Source: Sclerodactyla briareus (Eukaryota; Echinodermata; Holothuroidea; Dendrochirotida; Sclerodactylidae). Taken from it: a stretch of 64,000 nt of DNA. Below are positions 45,368 to 56,001 of this stretch, one piece after another; positions within the stretch are counted from its first letter, which is position 1; each line of letters begins with the position of its first letter. Both the position numbers and the translations under genes were made by a program. The notes under the pieces are model-generated. The model made no database searches and had not been told where the DNA came from. It saw only the letters and a list, made by a program, of their open reading frames with translations. The stretch lies in contig JAODTK010005646.1 of assembly GCA_026419785.1 (NCBI GenBank), positions 62,001 through 126,000 on the forward strand, read 5' to 3'.

Positions 45368-46101
45368 CAGTGGTGGCGCCAGATTTCCCCGACGGGGGGT
45401 CCGAGGTTCCCCCGACGGGGGGGGGGGGGGGGGGCGGGCAAGTTCCCCGACGAGCTCACCCTACCCCCTAGGTCAAAACCTGCATTTTTTCTGTTTTCAT
45501 TTTTTGAAACATTTTGTCTTGAGAAAAAAAACGAAAAAATGAATAACATGTGGAGGGCAATGTTTACTTTCAATAGCTTCCCAATCAATCAGGCGCCTTA
45601 TTAGAGTAAGAATAGGGTCAGGTATTCCCGATAACTGCACAGGAAATACCTGGTCACTGCGAATCGTGATAGCATCACCACTCTCCACAGAGGCAAACAA
45701 TTGGTGGTATACGGCAGAACGCGCATCCTCCTCCCCTAAAGAATTGTAACCTTAATTCTTGCAGGGACATTTCGAAGATATCCATTAGGCTTGTGTTTCC
45801 TATCTATATTATGCCACGATTGTATAGTCTGCAGGAAGATGGTTTACGGTGAATTTAAACTCGAGCGAGGAACTTGGCAATACTATAGAAGATAATGAGG
45901 GCGCGCGAAGCGCGCCGAAAATTTTCAGCTTCAATATAGGAATTTTCACTAAAAGAAGTTTGGAAATATATACTGTCGGGGCAAAAAGCCCTCGTCGGGT
46001 GGTACATTTTCGCGTACCCACTCGAGCTCCACTACGAGATGGGGAGGAGGGGAAAAATTCCCGAACGGGGGGGGGGGCAAGCTTCCCCGACGCCACCCCT
46101 G
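45368..46101 (+). mobile_element. hAT element with perfect 8-bp target duplication
   Basis: CAGTGGTGGCGCC at the left and GACGCCACCCCTG at the right form imperfect inverted repeats. CACGCTAA flanks both sides (45360-45367 and 46102-46109), the 8-bp duplication diagnostic of hAT transposition. G-runs lie inside both ends. The 734-bp element has no transposase but carries a gene-like exon on the minus strand (45497-45734). Confidence 0.85.
45497..45734 (-). CDS. Gene-like exon carried inside the hAT element
   Basis: After a plausible acceptor (GTTACAATTCTTTAG) the minus strand is open with coding-like composition: HQLFASVESGDAITIRSDQV, FPVQLSGIPDPILTLIRRL, IDWEAIESKHCPPHVIH. The last residues become Phe/Lys-rich, as if read into an intron; the true end may be near 45555. 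No family is recognised. It is either a captured host exon or a remnant of the autonomous element. Confidence 0.4.
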
Positions 46102-46639
46102 CACGCTAACAATATCTCCACAGTATTTCGGGAACAATTGTATATCGCCATACATTGTGCAATGCCACAGGTTGATATCGAAATGCACTGAGAAGATTCC
46201 CCCGTTGTGACGGCATGACAAAGTCATTTTCGCCCTTTTCAGGGGGCTAACAAACTGATATGCCTCCTCAATTAAGCGATCAAAAGTTGAAATGAGTCTT
46301 GTTTAATTGTGGGAACAATGAACAGATATGAGGGCCTTCGTTACAGAATGAAACCGGGATGAGGTCATAATAGGAGGTTAGAAGAGCTCGAGCGCAGCCG
46401 AGAGCTTTTCCGATTATTATGACGTCACCGATTTTAATCGAAAACAAAGCGCCCCCCGAGAGTTATCTGTTTATCATTCCTATTCATAAAATACCCATCA
46501 CCCTACTTATTTTTCACACGAAAAGTGTGATAATAATGCCTAAAAATTGTAACAAAACGTTTCAAGGAGTGTTCGAAAACCTGTGCAAGCTACACGCGCG
46601 CGTGCTACTTGTACATCGCCTATAGTGTTTTCCCCTCCC

Positions 46640-47400
46640 CTCACCTCACCTCTCCCAGCTTCTCCCACTCTTGTTACTGTGGGGTTCCTGCCGCCCGGAC
46701 CATCCTTCTTCAAGTACACCTGTCGTAGGCGTCGTCCTCATCGGCATTAATCCTTCCCATATCTTCCCTTGGGCAGTCCCTCCACCTCCTTTTCGCTCTA
46801 ACCCCTCTTCCGTTTCCCTGGTGTATTCCATCTTCCATTACTCGCCTGCACACATGGCTATACTAACCGAGCCTCGCTTTGCCTGCATCTACCGCTCATC
46901 GGTTCCCTCCCAGCGACTCTCCGTACCTCTTCATTTCTCACTGTATCCTTTCTTTCAGCCCCAGCATTCATCTATCCATTTTCATATCTGCTACATCAAG
47001 CTTGATTCCTGCCTCTTAGTCAGGGGGGTTGTTTCCATACCGTAGAGCGAGCTGGTTTGCACCGAAAATTTAGGATCTTTACCTTACCCGGTCTGGGGAC
47101 ACTTTCTCGTCGCCCTCTAATAATGCACTCATCTTCTTCCAGATTATTCCGCCTGATTGTGCTCGTCTATTGCCTCACAGTCCACATGCCTCCGCTCTCA
47201 AATGGTTGCTCCAAGGTGGTATTTTTAATTCTGTCACAGTGGTATGCTGTCCGTGCCAATTTTAGTGCTGTCCCGGTGTTACCGTGGCAGCACATATGCT
47301 CTGTCTTCTTTGTAGAAACTTTAATTCCTCTTTCCTCCAGGTCTGTACACCATTTACTCAGATCCTTTTGTAAATTAATCGGTGGTCTATCATGTTTGCG
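46640..47400 (-). pseudogene. RTE/Jockey-type LINE C-terminal fragment
   Basis: Read on the minus strand, LSKWCTDLEERGIKVSTKKT (near 47390-47325) is the region after the reverse transcriptase active site. Further on come KRQESKLDVA-like, RKDTVRNEEVRRVAGREPM and AKRRWRDCP-like phrases, in the order seen in many 'endonuclease-reverse transcriptase' proteins. Several frame shifts occur. The catalytic domain is missing. Confidence 0.7.
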
Positions 47401-47757
47401 ACGGCTAAACGCGTCAAATTGCTCGCGCGCGTTTTACTTTTATTTGTGCGCGTATACGTAACGTAGGCAATTGCTTGTCGCGCGCTCCTCCTTATTTGGC
47501 CAGCCGTTGTTTAGTATTGGTAGTTAATAACCGGGTATATTTTATTTTACACTCTAATGCTACCAACATAGGTCCCGGGTATTCACTGAATGTCAAAAAA
47601 TACCTTATACACATTGAGCATCGAGTGACAATTCAGTCAGATTGTTTCAGTGCGGTATACCGAGAGTTTGTTGTTACAGTACACGGCGAAATGAATCTTA
47701 TCTAAAATGTTGAATGATGTTATGGCTGATGACTGAAATCACTGAACACGCACCTCT

Positions 47758-48078
47758 CTAGTTGAAATGATCTGAATATTGGGAAATACAGGTACTATAT
47801 TTGTTAACGCTTTCTCTCGAATAGGGGGGTAATTCAATCTTATGTTCCTGCCAGCACACAAACCATTTAAAATCAGTCCCTCTATATCTTAGAATAATAG
47901 CTGCTGCCGTTGGTATATATGGGGGAGCTTTTATGACCGCGGTACTAGTGACTGTACTTTCGCAAAGTATTGGAGCTCCCGGAAAGACCCAGATTGACAT
48001 TCCTCCAGACTCGCTAACAAGGAACTGATCATTCCTAATATGATCTACCAGCTTTTTTTTTTTAGCTGTACGGGACAC
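47758..48078 (-). CDS. ZU5-like domain segment
   Basis: The minus frame is open for about 106 codons. NDQFLVSESGGMSIWVFPGA, ESTVTSTAVIKAPPYIP and ELPPYS followed by CISQYSD match the ZU5 pattern 'GG-x-L ... [FI]-P-P-G-A ... V ... P-P ... [LI]-P-[YH]-[SC] ... Y-Q-x-S-D'. ZU5 occurs in UNC5, ankyrin, PIDD and many invertebrate death-domain proteins. A run of 11 As lies just upstream in this strand. It may be an exon of the TRIM-like locus, a separate gene, or a decayed copy. Confidence 0.45.
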   Translation of the reverse strand: MSRTAKKKKLVDHIRNDQFLVSESGGMSIWVFPGAPILCESTVTSTAVIKAPPYIPTAAAIILRYRGTDFKWFVCWQEHKIELPPYSRESVNKYSTCISQYSDHFN

Positions 48079-48139
48079 TGATAACCTCCTCTCGTTGAAT
48101 TGTCATCAAACCAAGGAGGTGTCAATGACAGGCATCATT

Positions 48140-49471
48140 TATTAAGGCGTAGCACCCTTATTTCGTTGCTCGTCCCAAGATGTGGCCTGTATGCTATATA
48201 GCATATTATTAGGTCTTCCCGTTTTCTGGAGAGATATTCTGCTAGGGGCGATCGAATTATCAAATGATACTTTTACCACATATGAACAATCATTAACTAG
48301 CACGCTTCTTCCATTTTTACCAAAAACTGGAGATAACACTGTTAACTTGCGTTAGACCGACGTCAACGTCACCGACTTCGATGTTGACACGGTCGTTGAA
48401 AGGGGTAAACTGTAAAATTACTTTCGGTACATGTGAGAGTATAACTTGTTTTGGGAAAACCACACATACCCAATATATTCACCATCGTGCGAATTCAAGA
48501 AGATAAATCTCACTGGTTTCCGGCCTCTAGCACAGTCCACCTTCCCCAGTGCCACCTCGGTTGGGACCTCTCTCTGAAACGACACGGACTCTTTTCCACT
48601 TAATTAATCTTGAACTCGCTAGACCATCGACGTAACTTTCCTATTCTGCCCTTCCAGTATGTTCTCCGGAACCATCATCTTGAAACTCGTTATTCCCGTA
48701 CCGGATCATCAAGAGTCACCCTGGTGGCCAGCATGCTTAGCAATGGATTCCAAGTCAAGATCTTTCTTCTCCTCCAATTCCCTGAGAATGTCCATTCTTG
48801 CGTCTCTGCACCTGGCAACTTCGCCTGAAGCTCTACCCTTGTCCTCCTCTGATAGATCGTATGGCCGTGCCCCGCCGCTTTCGTTCATGTCTACTTCCTC
48901 TGCTTGTACGGTTTCAGTAACACACCACACACCAGCCTTTTGCGTCTTTTATTACATCCCATCCCCACTATTTTCGGCTATGGCAATAATCAGATAATGG
49001 CTTGAGCTATTTCTCCCATGATGGGTTGCAACTCATCTATCTTTCGTATGGCCGTCTTACCCACATCCTCCACCTCGTGGTTCGAGTCATGGGTAGAACG
49101 ACACTCGTCGCATAGCAATAACGAACATGATGCACGAAACAGTTAATCTCCTCACTATGTAATTGACACTCACTCCTTCGTCTGCTGGCTTCTGTTTTGA
49201 CATCTACCGAGTCCGCTCTGTCACTGGAACTCACAAGTGAATGGAGGGCAAAATTTGTTGGGAAGTCGTCAGCGAGGCCTGACGGTGGTGTCTGGATGTC
49301 TTGGCGGCAGAGAGGACAGGCGGTGCGACGTCTTCAGCAGGTCTCTCAGACAGTCTCTAAAAAACAGAATGCTATGACCGCATGTGATCATCTTTGGGTG
49401 TTTAATCTGCCCACACATACTGGACAGATTAGAGCGTCTGGAAGGGAACCACTGCCACCAGAGGACGCCAT
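48140..49471 (-). pseudogene. TRIM-type RING and B-box E3 ligase locus with frame breaks
   Basis: ATG at 49471 opens MASSGGSGSLPDALICPVC, the first RING cysteine pair. After one frame shift PKMITCGHS and RDCLRDLL follow, then in another frame TACPLCRQDI completes the C-x2-C end. DFPTNFALHSL and DRADSVDVKTEASRR precede a B-box (CQLHSEEIN, then LLLCDECRSTHDSNHEVEDV), again with a shift. A coiled coil (MDILRELEEKKDLDLESI) follows. The C-terminal part (about 48620-48140) is faint, possibly filamin-like. TRIM proteins are ubiquitin ligases, many in innate immunity. At least three frame breaks suggest a pseudogene or base-call errors. Confidence 0.75.
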
Positions 49472-49580
49472 GACAGCTACCGAGTTCCTGTATAAAAATG
49501 AACATAATGCGATATGTCAACATTCACGAAGAGATAACTGATATAATATATATACAACATGTATTATATATATATATATA

Positions 49581-50049
49581 TACTGATGTAAGGTTGGCGT
49601 ATCGGCATATACGAAATATTGAGAACTAACACTCACTTTGTGCAGAGAGAGATTTCTCTATGCCAATGAGGTTCGAATCCCAGGTACTGGCACCTTGCCT
49701 TTTGAACGAGGGAAAGAACTTTGAAGAAACTGGGTACGAACGGGATTCGAACCCGCGACCTTGTGCTTAACGTGCACACTCGCTCTACCTCTGACTAATC
49801 GTACTACTCCACAGGTAGAAGCAAGTCAGCGGTGAACGAATACTAGCTCGAACCAGCTTTCCTCAAGGACGCCGCCAATTGAAGACTCTGCCACATACAA
49901 TTACTGATGTAAGGTTGGCGTATCGGCATATACGAAATATTGAGAACTAACACTCAGTTTTCCTCAAAGTCTTTCCCTCGTTCAAAGAGGCAAGGTGCCA
50001 GTACCTGGGATTCGAACCTCCATTGGCATAGAGAAATCTCTGCACAGAG
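49581..50049. repeat. Composite of direct and inverted repeats
   Basis: A 55-bp direct repeat (TACTGATGTAAGGTTGGCGT and onward) occurs at 49581-49635 and 49902-49956 with no or very few differences. Each copy is followed by a roughly 93-bp arm (49636-49730 and 49957-50049), and the two arms are inverted relative to each other. The arms contain TTCGAATCCCAGGTACTGGC. A tRNA-like sequence lies between. An (AT)n tract adjoins on the left. Confidence 0.85.
49731..49806 (-). tRNA. tRNA-like sequence (degenerate, Asn-like anticodon)
   Basis: On the minus strand the ends GTACGA and TCGTAC pair as an acceptor stem. GCGGG-TTCGAAT-CCCGT forms a good T arm, and TGTGC-ACGTTAA-GCACA an anticodon arm with GTT (Asn) at 34-36. 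Base 33 is C instead of T, and the D arm (TTAGTCAGAGGTAGAGCG) appears to have lost one base. It is most likely the head of a tRNA-derived SINE or a tRNA pseudogene, not a working tRNA. Confidence 0.5.
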
Positions 50050-50059
50050 TTGTTGGAGT

Positions 50060-51510
50060 CTAGGAGAGGAGGAAAATGGTTGAATTATACTCAATACCCA
50101 ACGTGCGTCAAACCATGCTTCTTATGTAAATTTATAAAGTGAACTGAAGTATCATTTCCACCAGTTTTTTTTACCTACTTTTGGCCTAACTAATTCAATA
50201 TAACACAGAAATATTTAGATTAGAGGTTGATTTTGATCCGACCCTGTATGTGATCTTGGAGAAACTATACTGAAGGATTAATAGTCAGGGGCGAACACAA
50301 ATGTTATCCATACTTTTAACATTGCACTTTTTACTGCTGCAAATGTTCAAATGTTGCCAGATACCGACAATTTTGGAAGTCCCGGCCAGGAAATCTCTAA
50401 ATGGGTTCCATTGGGTTTAAAGTATTAATTGGGGAGAGGTATCTACATCGAAGGACTTTAAAAATGCTCTGATCGGATTTTTTCGAACTTTCAGTAAAAC
50501 CTTCCAACAGAATACTGTTTCGTAGCCATCCCTTCCTTATAACACCAGTTAACGTAATTGAGATTAACCATGGATCACTCTTACTGAAGTATCTTCAACC
50601 TCAGACGGAGCGGAAGCCTGAAGATAACGATGTGGGTGATTCGGTGTCGCGTTATAGAATGGTTGGTTGGCATCAACTGTGATAGCAGAGTAACAGCGAG
50701 TGCCCTGTTCGGCATACTTCACTTCCCTTCGCATCTCAGGGAGAATGTATCGCTGATGCCAGCTCCTCTTCTTTCTCATCATAAATGACTGTCGGCACCG
50801 ATCCAAGTATAAGCCTCAAGATACTGTCAAGCAAACGCCACCTCACACGCCCTAGATGTCATCATATATAACCTAATATAAATCGGATTCCGCAAACTAA
50901 AATACTTACCAATACCACGCCTATTCTTAAAAAAAAAACTGCAATCTTGAATCTTGCTGAGTTCCTTGTTTGCTGTAAATTAACCGGAGTTCAGAACTAC
51001 AGTCGAGGATTTCCTATGACCGCAATGTGGTAATAATGGCCAAATCTGTAACATGGCTAAGTTTTGTAGCCTCTTGTATGTTGATTGGGTAGGTTAATAT
51101 GCGCAACTTAAATGAAGTCTGACTATAGCCCGGATGCACTGAGTTTATCTAAATTGAACAAATGCACCTACAAAGTAAACGCTGCCCGAGGACCGCGTAT
51201 GATGAGAGTGACGAAGTTCGATGACAGTCACGAGTTCATTCATCCCTGACCTTGAAATACACACTATGTGTTAGCGTACACCCCTTGCGAGCCGAGCATG
51301 AGGCGGGGTGCCATTCAAATGCAACTTGCTTTTCTCAACACAACACAACACAAATCACTCTGGCTGTACAGAACGACGGAGGCCTGAACACAACCACTCC
51401 GGCGGATACCGCACCTTCTCTGCACGCATTGTTCATGGCTGTCACCTCGCCGAGCGAAAGATCCCACAAAAATACTACAACATGTGATAACAAAACAACC
51501 AGACTGATGA
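50060..51510. other. No feature recognised
   Basis: No repeat family or exon that I can support. A minus-strand GTAAGT near 50905 has no attached open exon. Confidence 0.35.
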
Positions 51511-51522
51511 ATGGCTTACGCA

Positions 51523-51735
51523 CAGAGTGGCGGTAGGGGTCAGAACAGTCCCACCTCCGACTCATGTGATTGATAAATGTTTAACACGAAAAACATTTGT
51601 TTATTGAATTTTGCAACAGTATGTGTCTAGGGACCATGAATTGTATCTATTTGCCAAAAGAGGGAATCGGGATATAAATTAGGGCGAATCTGCCTTGGGT
51701 CCCCTCCCCCTCGACATATCTCTCAGTACGCCACT
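51523..51735 (+). mobile_element. hAT-like MITE, diverged copy
   Basis: CAGAGTGGCGGTAGGG at the left and AGTACGCCACTG at the right are the ends. The interior AATTTTGCAACAGTATGTG and AATTGTATCTATTTGCCAAA aligns with the copies at 31724 and 55744. Flanking octamers no longer match. Confidence 0.6.
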
Positions 51736-52234
51736 GACGCTGATTAGCACAGAAAGGATAGCAACAGTATGTATGTATGTATGTAGTATGTGTTTGTATA
51801 ACACCTCTGCCGTCTCCGTGTAACTCAGTATCGCGGAATTGTGCCTAGATGTATTAATTGGCGCATATTTCTAACGCGTTACGACGGGGGAAAACCAATC
51901 GCATCGGGATAATTTGACAATTCTGAGTAACTTGCTGCATGAACGTTTTCGGGTTTACTGAACTTGATTTTCTTTTATATGAACACTAATCCAGTCCGGT
52001 GAACTTGAAGGTTCCAGGCGCAGTTACTCCAAATGCATCAAGTTATCCCAAATGCGTTGGGTTTTACAGTGTTATAGGCCAATGCGCACCTTTGTGCAAG
52101 AATTTCTCTCATAGAGAAACACTAGAAAATAATCCGAACAAAACCGATTTTATGCAAACGAACAACCAAAAAAAAAACACATTATTGGAGGTGAGGTCTG
52201 ATGGGGCACTTCTTCTTTCTTGGTGGATGTCAAC

Positions 52235-52477
52235 CCAGCAAGCACAGAACGTATCATAACATTTTCAAAAGGGCTTTTGAGAAATGTTTTCATAACGTCA
52301 ATGTTATTTTATTGAACCACCTTATGACGTTTCCAATGGACGTAAAATGTTTCATACGTTCTAATTATGCTATATCACCGGATAAAATGTTGCAGAAATC
52401 CTTTTATAATGTATTATTACACCACAAATAACGTTCCTAAAACAATGGACAGAACAATTCAATTTGTGTGTTTGCTA
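52235..52477 (+). mobile_element. MITE, CCAGCAARCAC family, copy C
   Basis: It starts CCAGCAAGCACAGAACG and ends AATTTGTGTGTTTGCTAG. It aligns with copies A and B, including ATAACATTTTCAAAAG and AAAATGTTGCAGAAA segments. Confidence 0.75.
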
Positions 52478-52778
52478 GAAATACTGACTCACGTGACGAC
52501 AGGAGGAGACAGAAATAAATCTTTTGGCCACCGTTTTGAGACAGTTGGGTGAAAAGGTTCCTATAACCACTGCTTCAACTGCTTTCAACTACTACTCATG
52601 CAAGACCTTTTTAGCCTCTTCATTGACGCACACACTAAGTTTTAGCCTCTCTATTGACGTACACAGTTAAGAATCCCCCAGTGAACAGAGACATGGACTA
52701 CTAGTCAACTCAGCACTAATCATGGCACTCTGATTAGAGAAACTGATTACCAAACCTTGACTGTTCATTTTTTCAGCC

Positions 52779-52978
52779 AGCAGGATTTGAATCCAACCGA
52801 CCTTGATTCGTTCCTTAAAACAAATGATGCCCAAACACGCCAGCAAAATGTCAATCAATTCGATTATCACAAATCTTTCTCGAGGATGTTAGATAATTTC
52901 CAATGTTTCTTAGAAATGGCACACTCTCTCCTTGCGACATCAGGCGTTGCTCCAGCCAACGACGCTGTCCTGATTTGA
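52779..52978 (+). CDS. Candidate terminal exon, unknown protein
   Basis: A strong acceptor (GACTGTTCATTTTTTCAG) is followed by 66 open codons and TGA. The peptide is polar and helical: DLNPTDLDSFLKTNDAQT, QNVNQFDYHKSFSRML, CFLEMAHSLLATSGVAPAND. It enters with one base. I do not recognise it, and no matching upstream exon was found on this strand. Confidence 0.35.
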
Positions 52979-53579
52979 ATTCATCTCATTTATTCAAAGA
53001 TATAGAAAAAACAACATTGTGGCACATAGACTTATCATAAATTAACTGCGGAGGCAATGGCAGCGTAATGCTTGTAACTATAAGAAGTGAAAATCACCGT
53101 GCGCGCTACACCGATGTGCAAGCAATCGCATCTGTATGTGTACATGTCCAGCAACAAGAGCTCGTGTTTCTCTAACTTTTTATTGCATGAAATCTGGGTA
53201 GACAAATTCAAGACAAAGCAACCTGCATGTGCAAAGTGCCAGTATGTGTGCATGTAGTATTTATGGAAGGTGAACAATCGCCTCCCAGCCCGGGTAGGGG
53301 GTATTCTGACTTCTAAGCTATAGGTAGAGCGACTGGTGCCAGAAGTCGTTGCACATGTCTCGCACGTAGACATCACAAAGTGTAAAAACATGACATATTG
53401 CATAGTTTGTTTATATCCCTCATTCTACATAGCAGCGTCAACACAGTATAGGCACGTTATCGTTATATATTGCCGGGGCAGATATGGCCTAGGTGCTGTT
53501 TTTTCTGTCGTTGTAGCAGTGTGCTCTTTTTATTCGCGTACAGTGACGGCGCTCTGCTCGAATTGAAACAGCAGTGACT

Positions 53580-53849
53580 CTAATCTATTTTTTCTATTTT
53601 ACTTCTCACAACTTTTTTGCCATTGTTGAAATGTATGTACATATATACTCCTGTCCGCACCTCGGAATCCTGCACGGATTCTGGGAGGTCTAGGACTCTC
53701 CTGATGATGTGGGCACTTCCGAGGATAGCTTGTTTGACCAACTGCTTCAGGTTGTGCTTTCCTGGAATTCTTAGTAGATGGCCATCCAGGTTGAAGCTCA
53801 CTGCCCCCGAGCGCGCACCGATCACTACTGGAACCACCTCTGCCTTCAC
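53580..53849 (-). pseudogene. Fragment resembling a retrotransposon-associated C-terminal domain
   Basis: The minus frame reads MKAEVVPVVIGARSGAVSFN, GHLLRIPGKHNLKQLVKQ, AILGSAHIIRRVLDLPES. I recall 'VVPVVIGALG ... IPG ... AxLGTAxILR+VL' phrases from C-terminal regions of non-LTR retrotransposon proteins and their fragments in invertebrate genomes. That is a recollection, not a verified match. The fragment is nearly unbroken and lies directly beside the LINE 3' tail at 53868. Confidence 0.5.
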
Positions 53850-53867
53850 ATCCCACAGCCTTTATCA

Positions 53868-54830
53868 TTTTTTATTATTATTATTATTATTATTATATAA
53901 AAAAGGAAAAAAATATTATTATTATTATTATTATTAAAACTTGTATAGCGCAGATACCCAGAGAAGACTGAACAACGCGCTTCACAAGTGAAGTAGGAAG
54001 AAAATAGGGAAGGTTTTCAGTTTTATACGCTCGAAAAGATTCGACCGGAGCAGCATGCAGCTCTCATTTTCCGGTGCAGACTATCCCAGAGCTTTGGCGA
54101 CGTACTTGAGAACGACATATCACCGGAGTGAGATCGAGTTATCGTTTGGCGCAGGTTCAGTGGATGTGATGAACGGCAGATTACGACCAGGTCGGTATGG
54201 TTCAATTAGATCACATAAGTAAGTTATCTGATTCCCGTGAACAAACCGAGAGGTAAGCAGCAGTACCGTGGAGGCGATACGCTCTACAACAGGCAGCCAG
54301 TCCTTGAGAATCTGGCTGATGCGATCCCTTCTCCCCTTACCAGCAATCAGCCGGGCGGCACTATTTTGGACCAGTCGGAGTCTATGAGTCTGGTATGAAG
54401 TAATCACATAAAGCAAGGAATTTCCATACTCGAGACGGAAGTCACGAACGAATGAACCATTTGTTCAGAATTGGACGTGTAAGATATTTCTTATTCTTAT
54501 ATTTATTTCTAAGATGAAAATAGCCGGCACTAATAAGAACATTGTTATGATTTCCATAGATATATTACTATACCACTTATTACTATAAGTACATACCAAG
54601 GTCACGGACTGAATCAATCAAATTAATCTGCAATGATTAAAACAAACATATTTCGATTGTGGTCCTTGGAACCAGATACGATGGATTCAGTTTTATTGTC
54701 AGTGAGACAAAGCATTGAAGAATTCATCCAACCACGAATATCTGTAAGACAATTCTCGATGGTATCTGAGTAATGAGAGTTACCCCATTCCCTGCATAGA
54801 GGTTTCAATAACACACTCGTATCCCCGTGA
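53868..54830 (-). pseudogene. CR1/L2-like LINE, 3' part, with (ATT)n tail
   Basis: On the minus strand: NCLTDIRGWMNSSMLCLTDN and KTESIVSGSKDHNRN (after the catalytic motif), a shifted VHSFVTS segment, RLRLVQNSAARLIAGKGRRD, WLPVVERIA, TYLCDLIEPYRPGRNL, SPKLWDSLH, then GCGCTATACAAG and a (TAA/ATT)n tail at 53868-53936. The C-terminal part is long and fairly intact, so this insertion is younger than the one at 24.8 kb. The catalytic part is absent or unrecognisable. Confidence 0.8.
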
Positions 54831-55299
54831 GTTCACGTATATGTAATTCACTGAGATACGTACGAGCATAACTTGACGAAAGCCAGCTGATTCAAAACGA
54901 AGGCACAGGAGAACATGAATAATTCGAATATACAATTCAATCGCGTTGCCGAAGAAGAACACCATCTTGGCATGAAATTTGCCATCACGGAGCGATCCAG
55001 AGCTTATCAATGTGTAACTCGAACTAGAGGGGGCTGTCAAAGGAATGTATTATAATATTCTGACAAAATGCCAACCATGTTGTCCAATTCAAATGTCAAT
55101 ATAACACTATTGTTAGTGAGGGCGCTGTTAGGACATAGTGAACGGCTCCACGCTGACTTCACTTCTGTATAGGCCTTCAGTACAGCATGCTCGGGGCCTG
55201 TTATGGACATAGTAGATGATGCGGTTATAGTACGATAATGTTCATAGAATCATCTCTCACTTTTGTACCTTCCGGCATCCTACTATCTCGGCATTGTAC

Positions 55300-55730
55300 T
55301 ATCCAACCTGTATCTCAGGCTTGTATTTTAGTGATGGCCATGGACGCAGAAAATGTCTAGACACGTACATAATCATTGTGAAGCTGCTCTGCACGCAATT
55401 ATGTGATTTGGACATCCGTCAATACCTTGATCAGAAGGCTACTACTATACTGATCCACGCATTTGTTACATCTAGATAAGATGCCGGTAATTCTGTTCTG
55501 TTTGGAATTCCAACAGTTTAATTGACACGGTCAGCGAGTCCAAACATGGCTGCACGACTTATCCTCTGCGTTTTGAATTCCTTCGACCAACCTATCTAGC
55601 TATAGGGTAATTAACAGCCTTGCTCCTGATTTCCTGGCAGAGCTTCTGCAACACCAGTTGGTTGGTATCGATTAGGATTCTGGTAGATGCGCACTGCCTC
55701 GGAAGAATTTCTATGGTTGGCTACACTAAC
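55300..55730 (+). pseudogene. CR1/L2-like LINE fragment
   Basis: IRQYLDQKATTILIHAFVTS at about 55415-55474 matches the LINE phrase 'IRKYLDQKAT..LIHAFVTSRLDY'. Frame-shifted remnants follow (NMAARLI, LAPDFLAELLQHQ). An (ATT)5 near 56385-56400 could be its tail, since a hAT MITE (55744-56001) now lies between them. Confidence 0.65.
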
Positions 55731-55743
55731 CGTACTCCCTGAT

Positions 55744-56001
55744 CAGCGGCGTACCCAAGGGAGGGGGGGGGGGTGTTCGGAGGTCAGAACACCCCATGTG
55801 GTCGATCAATTTTCAAACAAAAACTTATTTGCAGTTAGAAGCTTTGCAGCTGTTATTCAGTAAATATTGCAGCAGCATGTGGGCCCATAATTTGTACTTA
55901 TTTGCCAATATGGAGGGTGAGGCCATTTATGAGGCGCACTTTGCTTGGGTTCCGACCGCAACCCCCCCCCCCCCCCAAGACAAATTCTCGGTACGCGCCT
56001 G
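55744..56001 (+). mobile_element. hAT MITE with perfect 8-bp target duplication
   Basis: It runs CAGCGGCGTACC to GGTACGCGCCTG, 12-bp imperfect inverted ends. TCCCTGAT flanks both sides (55736-55743 and 56002-56009). A G-run and a C-run lie just inside the ends. It is the best-preserved member of the group with 31724-32017 and 51523-51735, and appears to have inserted into LINE-derived sequence. Confidence 0.9.

Noticed and set aside
49970-50040. A second tRNA in the inverted arm (GGGATTCGAACCTCC)
   Set aside because: The bases flanking the TTCGAAT loop do not pair as a T stem and there is no acceptor stem; only the B-box word is present.
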